Assembly (NCBI GenBank): GCA_938028585.1
Contig: CALIZH010000418.1
Coordinates: forward strand, 1 to 20,498
Reading direction: 5' to 3'
Source: an uncultured Actinomyces sp.
GTDB taxonomy: Bacteria; Actinomycetota; Actinomycetes; Actinomycetales; Actinomycetaceae
Length of the DNA: 20,498 bases
Shown one piece after another: positions 14,330 to 20,498 of the stretch (the first letter of the stretch is position 1; the number at the start of each line of letters is the position of its first letter). Made by a program: the position numbers and the translations under genes. Below the pieces are notes generated by a model that had not been told where the DNA came from, ran no database searches, and was given only the letters and a program-made list of their open reading frames with translations.

Positions 14330-15601
14330 GTGAACCGGATGATTGCGCGGTTGCTGAACCATCCTCTCACGCGCAATTCTGCTTTCATGCACCTGTGGGC
14401 TGGCCAGACCGCGGCGGAGTTTGGTTTCCAAGTTGCCACTCTTGCAACCTCGGCAATCGCTATCTCTCTATTGCACGCCACGGAGTCTGAAATCGGTGTT
14501 CTCACCGGTTTGCAAACACTCGCATTTCTTCTGATTGGTCTTCCCGCGGGTGCGTGGGTTGATCGGTGGCGTAAACGCCGGGTCATGATTGTTTCTGACC
14601 TTGCGCGGGTTTTTGCGCTCATTTCGATTCCGATCGCCTATGAGTGGTTTACGCTGACACTCACGCACCTGATGATCGTTGCTGCGCTCTTGGGACTTGC
14701 GACAGTCTTCTTTGATGTTGCGTATCAGTCCTATGTTCCAGCAATTGCCTCCACGCGGTACATCGCGGCTGCGAATGGCCGGCTCGAGGCCTCGTACCAG
14801 GTTGGCGCAGCGGGTGGCCCCGGTTTGGGAGGCTGGCTTCTGGGTGTCCTTGCGCCCCCTCTGGCCTACGTTTTCACCGCAGTAACTTACGTGTTCTCGA
14901 CGGTGGCGATTTGGCGGATTCGAACGCCCGAACCCCAAGCAGTGCGCTCCAGTGCTTCTCTGTTTGCGCAAATCCGCGAGGGATTGAGCTTCGTCCGACA
15001 TGAGCGTCTGCTTTTTCCCTTATTCTCTTGCATCTCCTTTGCTGCGTTTACAGGTTCAGGGGTACGTGTTCTCTTGCCGATTTTGGTGCTTCGAACACTG
15101 GGTATGAATGCGACACAATTGGGGGTGCTTCTGAGCGCAGGTGCGCTTGGTGGAATTCTTGGAGCAATGACTCGTTCCCTGTGGCTTGAGCGCCTAGGGA
15201 TCGGGCGTTGTATTGTTGCCACTTACGTCGTTGGAGTTTCAATCCTTGTTTTGCAGCCGGCGGCGCTCCACGTGCCCGCGATTGCTGGCTGGGTGATCGC
15301 CGGTGCGGGAGTGGTCTACTCCTATTTCATTACCATCTACAACGTGACGCAGATGAGTTTGCGTCAGGAGATCTGTCCCAAACAGATGCTTGGGCGCATG
15401 AATGCGACCTTCCGTTTTGCGGTGTGGGGAGTAATGCCCCTGGGATCGGTCGCTGCAGGTCTTCTTGCCTCCATCGTGGGTGTCGAAGCAGCCATGTATA
15501 TCTTCGTTGTTCTGTCAGTGCTTGCTGGTGTCGCGATGGCTTTCACTCCCGCGGCTCGGATTAAAGATTCTTATATCGCTTTGGATCCGAGTCAAAACTG
15601 A
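14330..15601 (+). CDS. MFS transporter (MFS_3-like), second copy
   Basis: A 423-residue membrane protein with about twelve hydrophobic segments. It shows LWAGQTAAEFGFQVATLATSAIAI in helix 1, the A-like loop PAGAWVDRWRKRRVMIVSD, FFDVAYQSYVPAI, and NGRLEASYQVGAAGGPGLGGWL, all typical of the EntS/MFS_3-like branch. It belongs to the same branch as the transporter at 9801 but differs throughout, so the two are not recent duplicates. The substrate is unknown. GTG at 14330 is taken as the start; an ATG three codons later (14339) is an alternative, and the ribosome site (AGGATGGGA) is not optimally placed for either. It lies alone after the tRNA terminator. Confidence 0.87.
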   Translation: MNRMIARLLNHPLTRNSAFMHLWAGQTAAEFGFQVATLATSAIAISLLHATESEIGVLTGLQTLAFLLIGLPAGAWVDRWRKRRVMIVSDLARVFALISIPIAYEWFTLTLTHLMIVAALLGLATVFFDVAYQSYVPAIASTRYIAAANGRLEASYQVGAAGGPGLGGWLLGVLAPPLAYVFTAVTYVFSTVAIWRIRTPEPQAVRSSASLFAQIREGLSFVRHERLLFPLFSCISFAAFTGSGVRVLLPILVLRTLGMNATQLGVLLSAGALGGILGAMTRSLWLERLGIGRCIVATYVVGVSILVLQPAALHVPAIAGWVIAGAGVVYSYFITIYNVTQMSLRQEICPKQMLGRMNATFRFAVWGVMPLGSVAAGLLASIVGVEAAMYIFVVLSVLAGVAMAFTPAARIKDSYIALDPSQN

Positions 15602-15610
15602 ATATTGTCT

Positions 15611-15627
15611 GAGATGTGAGACATCTC
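15611..15627 (+). terminator. Short stem-loop after the second MFS gene
   Basis: GAGATGT, loop GAG, ACATCTC: a perfect 7-bp inverted repeat 9 bp after the stop codon. There is no T-run, so it is a weak terminator or an operator candidate. Confidence 0.4.
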
Positions 15628-15730
15628 GGGTGGTGCAATTATGTGATCTAGCAGGCTTATTTAGCGTGTATTTATTCAGCTTTTGGGGTGTTTCTCAATT
15701 TGTGCTGAAATTCATCTGTATATAAGCGGT

Positions 15731-15738
15731 GCTAGCAT
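15731..15738 (+). promoter_or_regulatory. Extended -10 promoter element of adhesin 1
   Basis: GCTAGCAT, within GGTGCTAGCAT, is the adhesin 1 copy of an element shared by all three adhesin genes (consensus TGnTAGC(A/C)T). The hexamer TAGCAT ends 47 nt before the ATG at 15786. A CTGTAT block upstream resembles the CTGnAT blocks of the other two copies but is offset by one base. Confidence 0.5.
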
Positions 15739-15785
15739 CTGAGGGGTTGAAGATTATTAACCTTGCTGAAGGGATACATCGCGTT

Positions 15786-17129
15786 ATGGAATCAGGTATG
15801 AAGCGCGCTTTACGGGTTCCGTCATGGATTGCAACAGGAGCGGCGTGTGCCTTAGTGGGTGTGAGCGCTTTGTTGGGAGTTGTGGCAAGTAATCAATCTG
15901 CAGAAGCAGCTCAAATCGATGCTGTGACGGAAGCGAAGATTACCAATACGTCTACGCCAGCCGGTCCGAACTATGTCTATGACAATTTCAAGCTCGAGCT
16001 GACTTTTGATACCACCGGCAAGACGGTTGCTGAGAACGATACTCTTAATATCCAGCTTCCCAGTGAGCTACGAACTCGCAGTGCTTCTTTCAATGTAACC
16101 GATACGGAATCGGGTGAAGTTGCGCTCCGATGCACTGTTCCGGCAGGCGAAGGTCCAGAGGTGAGCTGTGTTTTCACTGACTTCATGGCAACGCATGTAA
16201 ATGCCAGGGGAAACATCGTCCTTGTCGCGGATTCGGTGAAAGAGACGACAAGCGAAGTGCTTCATGCGACGATTAATCACTCAGTTGACGTTCCGATGAA
16301 GCTTGATCATGGCTCAATCGTCAAGGACACAAGAGGTTTTGCCCCGGAAACAGCGTATAAGTACGGGTGGCAGCTTCACGATGGGCACCCCGAGCGCTTC
16401 ACCTGGGAGGTCTACATTCCTGAGCGCAGTATTGGTGAAAACACCATCATCATTAATGACACTTTTGATTCCTCATATGGTGGCTACCGTCTTTTTAATG
16501 ATGAGAGCAGTGAGAATGCGTGGCAGCGCACCCACCTTATGAAGTGGAACTCGCTGGAGGACTTTAAAGCGGATCCCAGTCATGAACGTCCTGCAGAGAC
16601 TGTTTCGGTAGGGGGTGCAATTAATGGGGGAATCTTCCAGATGACAGATACTGAGAATGGATTCCGTGTTTCATTCCCGAATACGCAGGGCGATGCGTAC
16701 TACCTGCTCAAGTACTACACAGTTCTGAATGTTCCAGCTAACGCGAAGGTTGGCAGCACTTTTACAAATACCGCGGTTGTAAATGGGCAGAAGGCTGAGA
16801 AGACTATTGCCATCAAGACTGCTGGTTGGGGAGATCTGGATGCGGATCAAAAGACCACGCCAACTCCTGAGCCGACTCCGTCTACAACGACGCCTGAACC
16901 TACTCCGTCGACGACAACTCCTGAGCCTGAGCCTGTTCCCTCGTCATCGACTCCGGAACCAGAGCCGACTGTTTCGACGACCAGCCCAGCCCCGGCCTCG
17001 TCAACAAGCGCAAGCTTGCCCCCTCAAAAGGTTCTTGCCCGCACGGGAAGTGACGCTGCGCTGATCGGACTTTCGGTGCTGTTACTTGGAATTTCGGGAG
17101 CTGCACTCATTGCTCGTCGAGAACAATGA
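15786..17129 (+). CDS. LAxTG-anchored MSCRAMM-like adhesin 1
   Basis: A 447-residue predicted wall-anchored surface protein. A signal peptide spans residues 1 to about 41 (MKRALRVPSW, hydrophobic core, ending SAEAA). Two Ig-like domains follow: an N2-like domain at about 46-175, with DTLNIQLPSELRTR and CVFTDFMATHVNARG, resembling the FTDY motif of staphylococcal MSCRAMM N2 domains, and an N3-like domain at about 193-350 (GWQLHDGHPERFTWEVYIPER, LLKYYTVLNVPANAKVG). Then come a short Pro/Thr/Ser stalk (about 357-408) and a sorting signal: LARTG at 417-421, hydrophobic helix, ARREQ. C116 and C128 could form a disulfide. Ligand binding by a dock-lock-latch mechanism is inferred from fold resemblance; the ligand is unknown. 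The ATG at 15786 is preferred from its spacing to the shared promoter element. Confidence 0.82.
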   Translation: MESGMKRALRVPSWIATGAACALVGVSALLGVVASNQSAEAAQIDAVTEAKITNTSTPAGPNYVYDNFKLELTFDTTGKTVAENDTLNIQLPSELRTRSASFNVTDTESGEVALRCTVPAGEGPEVSCVFTDFMATHVNARGNIVLVADSVKETTSEVLHATINHSVDVPMKLDHGSIVKDTRGFAPETAYKYGWQLHDGHPERFTWEVYIPERSIGENTIIINDTFDSSYGGYRLFNDESSENAWQRTHLMKWNSLEDFKADPSHERPAETVSVGGAINGGIFQMTDTENGFRVSFPNTQGDAYYLLKYYTVLNVPANAKVGSTFTNTAVVNGQKAEKTIAIKTAGWGDLDADQKTTPTPEPTPSTTTPEPTPSTTTPEPEPVPSSSTPEPEPTVSTTSPAPASSTSASLPPQKVLARTGSDAALIGLSVLLLGISGAALIARREQ

Positions 17130-17146
17130 GTGATCGGTGATCGTGA

Positions 17147-17184
17147 ATGTGGCTGGTGCGTAATTTCGCACCGGCCACGTTTTC
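17147..17184 (+). terminator. Intrinsic terminator after adhesin 1
   Basis: A 12-bp stem GTGGCTGGTGCG / CGCACCGGCCAC (one U-G pair) with loop TAATTT, followed by GTTTTCT. It separates adhesin 1 from adhesin 2, so each has its own transcript. Confidence 0.88.
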
Positions 17185-17321
17185 TATATGGATCTGAAAT
17201 TGTCATATGGCCTTCAATTGCATAGGGGGATTATGGATGAATAGAGTTTGCTTCTCGCGTTATAAATCAGGTATTTTCCTTGCAATATCTGGAAAATGTG
17301 GAAAGTGTGAAAAATAACTGA

Positions 17322-17350
17322 GTTTAACCTGCATGTTGCTGTGATAGCAT
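17322..17350 (+). promoter_or_regulatory. Promoter of adhesin 2
   Basis: GTTTAA (17322-17327), 17-bp spacer, TAGCAT (17345-17350) preceded by TG (extended -10). It ends 49 nt before the ATG at 17400. It matches the adhesin 3 promoter closely across 29 bp, in the pattern GTTkAAsCTGmATG...GTGATAGCmT. Confidence 0.6.
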
Positions 17351-17399
17351 TCGAGGGATCTCAATACAGTTCGACGTTCTCAACGAAAGATAACTTGTA

Positions 17400-18932
17400 A
17401 TGAACTCTGAAGTGACACGCGTCCGCCCGGTGTCTTCTTGGGGAGCAACAGCACTCGCCTGTGTGCTGGTCGGCGCTGGAGCTGCTGCCGGTGTGATGAC
17501 CTCGAACGGCGTCGCACAGGCTGCGGATGTCAATGTGGTTACCGATGCATCGATCAAGAACACCACGCATCCAAATGGTCCCAACAATGTCTTCGACTCT
17601 TTCAACGCCGTTTTCTCCTTCGATACGACCGGCAAAACTGTAGCCGAAAATGACACGCTTACTATTAAGCTTCCCAAGGAATTGAGGACTCGTCAGGCAT
17701 CTTTCGATGTGACTGATGCTCAGACCGGCGGCGTAGCGCTTCGCTGTTCGGTTCCTTCTGGTGAAGGGCCTGAACTCACCTGTGTTTTCACCGACTACAT
17801 GAAGACGCATGAAAATGCGAAGGGTCAGATTCACTTGGTTGGTGATACAGCCGCCGAGTCTTCGAGTGAGAATTTGAACTTCACTGTGAACCACACAGTG
17901 ACACTTTCTGTTCCCATGCCCAATGGAAAGATTGTTCCGAAGTCTAATGCGCACGCTCCTGCCAAGGCCTATAAAGATGGTTGGCAGCTTCACAACGGGC
18001 ATGATGAGCGCTTTACATGGGAGGTCTACATCCCTGAGCGTCAAAACCATGCAACTACCATCAGCGTGACCGATACCTTTGATCCCGCCAACGGTGGCTA
18101 CAAGCTTTTCAATGATCCAAATGGTGCATGGCAGCGTACGCGTCTTCTGAAGTGGAATTCGCTGGAAGACTTCCAGAACGACCCGAAGCGTGAGAATTTT
18201 GCTGAGAAGGTCAATGTCGGTGGCTCCATCAATGGCGGCACCTTCACCATGACAGAGACCGCTGACGGTTTTGTTGCGTCTTTCCCGAACTCGGGTGGCG
18301 ATGCCTACTATCTGCTTAAGTACTACACAGAACTGAAGGTTCCGGCCAGTGCAAGCGTCGGCAGCGCTTTCAAGAACACTGCTGTCGTCAATGACCAGGT
18401 TGCCGAGAAGAGTATTGTCATTAACACCGCCGGTTGGGGCGATGTTGATGCAGATAAGAAGAAGACGCCGACCCCGACCCCGTCTACCACGACGCCTGAG
18501 CCTGAGCCCACTCCGTCAACGACTACTCCTGAACCCACTCCGTCTACTACGACACCTGAGCCCACTCCGTCAACGACTACTCCTGAACCGACTCCTTCAA
18601 CTACGACGCCAGAGCCTACCCCGTCTACCACGACGCCTGAGCCTGAGCCCACCCCGTCGACGACTACTCCTGAACCCACTCCGTCTACTACGACGCCTGA
18701 GCCTGAGCCGACCCCGTCTACCACGACGCCTGAGCCCGAGCCCACTCCGTCAACGACTACTCCTGAACCTACTCCGTCCACCACGAGTCCTGAGCCTGAA
18801 CCCAGCGTTTCAACATCGAGCGCAGCACCTACGGTCTTGGCTCACACGGGTGCAAGTACAGCGGTTGTTCTTACCGCCGGCATCTTAGCTGGCACACTGG
18901 GCGCAATGATTTCGCGTCGACGCGCACAGTAA
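17400..18932 (+). CDS. LAxTG-anchored MSCRAMM-like adhesin 2 with long PEPTPSTTT stalk
   Basis: A 510-residue paralogue of adhesin 1. The signal peptide ends near residue 42 (GVAQAADV). The N2-like domain (about 46-175) has LPKELRTRQASFDVTD, C116, C128 and FTDYMKTHENAKG. The N3-like domain (about 193-348) has GWQLHNGHDERFTWEVYIPER and DAYYLLKYYTELKVPASASVG. A 109-residue stalk of eleven PSTTTPE(PE)PT units follows (361-469), then LAHTG at 480-484, a hydrophobic segment and a SRRRAQ tail. LAxTG signals in actinobacteria are recognised by class E or housekeeping sortases; no sortase gene is in this window. The many Thr/Ser residues make the stalk a likely glycosylation target. The ATG at 17400 lacks a strong ribosome site, but its distance from the shared promoter supports it. 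Confidence 0.85.
   Translation: MNSEVTRVRPVSSWGATALACVLVGAGAAAGVMTSNGVAQAADVNVVTDASIKNTTHPNGPNNVFDSFNAVFSFDTTGKTVAENDTLTIKLPKELRTRQASFDVTDAQTGGVALRCSVPSGEGPELTCVFTDYMKTHENAKGQIHLVGDTAAESSSENLNFTVNHTVTLSVPMPNGKIVPKSNAHAPAKAYKDGWQLHNGHDERFTWEVYIPERQNHATTISVTDTFDPANGGYKLFNDPNGAWQRTRLLKWNSLEDFQNDPKRENFAEKVNVGGSINGGTFTMTETADGFVASFPNSGGDAYYLLKYYTELKVPASASVGSAFKNTAVVNDQVAEKSIVINTAGWGDVDADKKKTPTPTPSTTTPEPEPTPSTTTPEPTPSTTTPEPTPSTTTPEPTPSTTTPEPTPSTTTPEPEPTPSTTTPEPTPSTTTPEPEPTPSTTTPEPEPTPSTTTPEPTPSTTSPEPEPSVSTSSAAPTVLAHTGASTAVVLTAGILAGTLGAMISRRRAQ
18480..18806 (+). repeat. Eleven tandem 27/33-bp repeats encoding the adhesin 2 stalk
   Basis: In-frame units encode PSTTTPEPT (27 bp, six copies) or PSTTTPEPEPT (33 bp, five copies, the last diverged to PSTTSPEPEPS). 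Neighbouring copies are nearly identical in DNA and differ mainly at synonymous third positions (CCG/CCC/CCA, ACC/ACG/ACT). Both unit lengths are multiples of three, so copy-number changes would lengthen or shorten the stalk without a frameshift. Confidence 0.92.
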
Positions 18933-18951
18933 CTTAACCTCTCGCTAGTTT

Positions 18952-18989
18952 GATTGGCCGGTGTCTCCGTGTGGGGGCATCGGTCAATC
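18952..18989 (+). terminator. Stem-loop after adhesin 2
   Basis: GATTGGCCGGTG (18952-18963) pairs with CATCGGTCAATC (18978-18989) over 12 bp with two G-U pairs. The 14-nt loop includes a run of five G's. There is no T-run, but it is placed 20 bp after the stop codon. Confidence 0.6.
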
Positions 18990-19028
18990 GCTATGTGGGG
19001 GGCTCCGTGTTGTGATCGGGGGGGGGGG
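18973..19028 (+). repeat. Cluster of G-runs (G5, G6, G11) between adhesins 2 and 3
   Basis: G5 at 18973-18977, G6 at 18997-19002 and G11 at 19018-19028 lie in the 372-bp gap before adhesin 3. The 11-G run is long enough to slip during replication, and the cluster could also fold as a G-quadruplex. The rest of the gap (18933-19304) holds the stem-loop at 18952 and the adhesin 3 promoter. I see no convincing gene in it. Confidence 0.85.
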
Positions 19029-19226
19029 AAGCGCGGGACTTCTGTATCCATTCATCCTTATGCTGGAAACGTGGGCGAAAGCGTTACAGCAAGGTGTATT
19101 TCATTTTCAGTTAAAACTGGGATTTTGCTATGAAAATACACACATGTATCGGTCTTTGTCTGAAAAAATTTCCGAATACCCGCAGAAAAAGCCGAAAGTT
19201 CTGATGTTGTTCAAGGCGCAACCTGA

Positions 19227-19255
19227 GTTGAAGCTGAATGCAGGCGTGATAGCCT
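19227..19255 (+). promoter_or_regulatory. Promoter of adhesin 3
   Basis: GTTGAA (19227-19232), 17-bp spacer, TAGCCT (19250-19255) with TG upstream (extended -10). It ends 49 nt before the ATG at 19305, the same distance as for adhesin 2. It lies about 200 bp downstream of the G11 tract. Confidence 0.55.
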
Positions 19256-19304
19256 TCTAATGTTTGGTCACTCGTGTGACAACCCTCCAGAAAGAAATGA
19301 CTTC

Positions 19305-20498
19305 ATGATTTTCGATGCTACAAGCGCGCGTGTGCGTCGCGCTTCGGTTGCTGGTGCTCTTGCATGTGCGCTTGCCGGAGCCAGCGTGATGTCTGTCGTT
19401 ACCGCTTCTTCTTCACAAGCCGCTGATCACTATCCCGTTGAGGTTGATCAGGTCGTCAAAAACCTCGTGATGAAGAATAGTTCGACACCGAATGGCCCCA
19501 ACCATGTGTGGGATAACTTCACCCTGGATTTCAGCTTCGACACGACTGGTGTGGATGTTGCTGAAACTGACACCATTACCATTCAGCTCCCCAGTAACTT
19601 GCGTACTCGTGCGACCTCGTTTGATGTCACTGATAAGAACACCGGTGGCGTCGCAATGAAGTGCATTATCCCCAATGGTGAGGGGCAGACGCTGCGCTGT
19701 GCTTTTACCGACTACGCAGATAACCACATCAACATGAAGGGCGATATCCACGTCCTAGCTGACGTTACGCGCGCGACCACTTCAACTCGTTTCGAGTTCA
19801 AGTTGAGCCATGACATTACCCTGTCTGCAGATATTGACCACGGCAACGTCGTTCCGAATACGAATGGCTATGCTCCCGATACTCCATGGAAGCACGGCTG
19901 GCAGCTGCACGAAGGTCATAATGAACGCTTTACCTGGGAGGTCTACATCCCAGAGCGTAATATTCGCTCCAACACCATTTCGGTGACGGATACCTTTGAT
20001 ACCGCTCATGGTGGTTACAAGCTCTTCAATGATCCCTCAACGGATCCGAATGCATGGCAGCGCACCCGCTTGCTCAAGTGGAATTCGCTTGCGGAATTCA
20101 AGGCGGATCCCGGCCACCAGAACTACAACGAGAGTATTCCGGTTGGAGGCGCCGTCAACGGTGGCACCTTCACCATGACTGAGACCTCAACGGGCTTCGA
20201 AGCTTCTTTCCCGAACTCGAACAGCGACGCGTACTACATGATCAAGTACTACACGGTGCTGAATATTCCTGAAAATGCGAAGGCCGGAAACGTTTTTAAT
20301 AACAAGGCTGACGTCAATGGGATGACCGCTGAGCGCAGTATCAAGATTGAAACGGTTGGCTGGGGAGACCTCTCGAGTGACAATCGCCCGACTCCTCCCG
20401 CTCCGTCGACCTCGACTCCTCCGGCTACCACGGTGACCCCGTCGCCCTCTGTGTCGACGACCGAGGCCGCGCCTTCTCCGTCGACCAGTACCACTCCT
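19305..20498 (+). CDS. MSCRAMM-like adhesin 3 (partial, runs off the window)
   Basis: The frame stays open from ATG 19305 to the last base, giving 398 residues of a third paralogue. The signal peptide ends near residue 40 (ASSSQAADH). The N2-like domain has LPSNLRTRATSFDVTD, C120, C132 and CAFTDYADNHINMKG. The N3-like domain has GWQLHEGHNERFTWEVYIPER, WQRTRLLKWNSL and DAYYMIKYYTVLNIPENAKAG. After VGWGDL a Pro/Ser/Thr stalk begins near residue 365; it is less regular than in adhesin 2 (APSTSTPPATTVTPSPSVST). The C-terminus, where an LAxTG signal is expected, lies outside. Start choice rests on the signal peptide and the distance from the shared promoter element. The ribosome site is weak (AGAAAG), and a four-codon ATG frame overlaps the start. 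Confidence 0.85.
   Translation, partial: MIFDATSARVRRASVAGALACALAGASVMSVVTASSSQAADHYPVEVDQVVKNLVMKNSSTPNGPNHVWDNFTLDFSFDTTGVDVAETDTITIQLPSNLRTRATSFDVTDKNTGGVAMKCIIPNGEGQTLRCAFTDYADNHINMKGDIHVLADVTRATTSTRFEFKLSHDITLSADIDHGNVVPNTNGYAPDTPWKHGWQLHEGHNERFTWEVYIPERNIRSNTISVTDTFDTAHGGYKLFNDPSTDPNAWQRTRLLKWNSLAEFKADPGHQNYNESIPVGGAVNGGTFTMTETSTGFEASFPNSNSDAYYMIKYYTVLNIPENAKAGNVFNNKADVNGMTAERSIKIETVGWGDLSSDNRPTPPAPSTSTPPATTVTPSPSVSTTEAAPSPSTSTTP

Noticed and set aside
15843..15860. Lipobox at C21 of adhesin 1
   Set aside because: The cysteine lies inside the hydrophobic core of the signal peptide without an L(A/S)(G/A)C context, and the protein already has a sorting signal.
18323..18784. Minus-strand frame with GSGVVVDGVGSG repeats
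   Set aside because: It is the antisense shadow of the adhesin 2 stalk repeats, with no ribosome site.
18480..18806. CRISPR-like array
   Set aside because: The repeats are contiguous in-frame coding units of 27/33 bp with no unique spacers; they encode the PEPTPSTTT stalk.
18961..19260. 99-codon open frame on the plus strand spanning the G11 tract
   Set aside because: It starts with GTG inside the stem-loop after adhesin 2, has no ribosome site, resembles no family I know and overlaps the adhesin 3 promoter. The frame would shift with any change in the G-run. Kept only as a remote possibility in the poly-G finding.
19297..19308. Four-codon upstream frame (ATG ACT TCA TGA) overlapping the adhesin 3 start
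   Set aside because: It could couple translation, but short frames of this kind occur by chance and the ribosome site is weak; there is no independent support.

Overview
The window looks like a chromosomal segment of an actinobacterium of the Actinomycetaceae, in the Actinomyces/Schaalia range. The evidence is moderately high GC, many GTG starts with AGGAGG-type ribosome sites, a DtxR regulator with every metal ligand at the canonical position, a CspB-DUF3027 pair, a c-di-AMP riboswitch in front of an NlpC/P60 cell-wall hydrolase, and wall-anchored proteins ending in LAxTG signals. The genus is an inference from gene content; no marker gene fixes it.

Layout. Positions 1-530: 3' end of lysS and a strong terminator. 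Positions 600-3383: a SorC-type regulator diverges from glycerol kinase (glpK), and two copies of a 14-bp palindrome lie between them. Positions 3400-4055: a NYN-domain putative RNase whose start codon sits at the edge of a 12-bp inverted repeat, then a bidirectional terminator. Positions 4066-6918 (minus): a PspA/IM30 protein and a large TPM-domain membrane protein, probably an envelope-stress operon. Positions 6950-9748: cold-shock protein and DUF3027 genes overlapping by 8 bp, then an AzgA-type purine permease. Positions 9801-11084: an MFS exporter. Positions 11216-11905: a DtxR/IdeR repressor. Positions 11985-12973: promoter, c-di-AMP riboswitch, NlpC/P60 hydrolase and terminator. Positions 13029-14061: a tandem universal stress protein. 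Positions 14128-14248: tRNA-Arg(CCU) and its terminator. Positions 14330-15601: a second MFS transporter.

The most distinctive part is 15700-20498, where three paralogous surface proteins lie head to tail. Each has a signal peptide, two Ig-like domains resembling the N2-N3 ligand-binding region of staphylococcal MSCRAMM adhesins (including an FTDY/F motif), and a Pro/Thr/Ser-rich stalk. The first two end in LAxTG sorting signals; the third runs off the window. All three carry a pair of cysteines twelve positions apart next to the FTDY/F motif. They share an extended -10 element (TGnTAGC(A/C)T) placed 47-49 nt before the start codon. The second has eleven stalk repeats encoded by near-identical 27/33-bp DNA units. 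An 11-G tract lies in the gap before the third. Together these suggest a co-regulated adhesin family able to vary in length and perhaps in expression.
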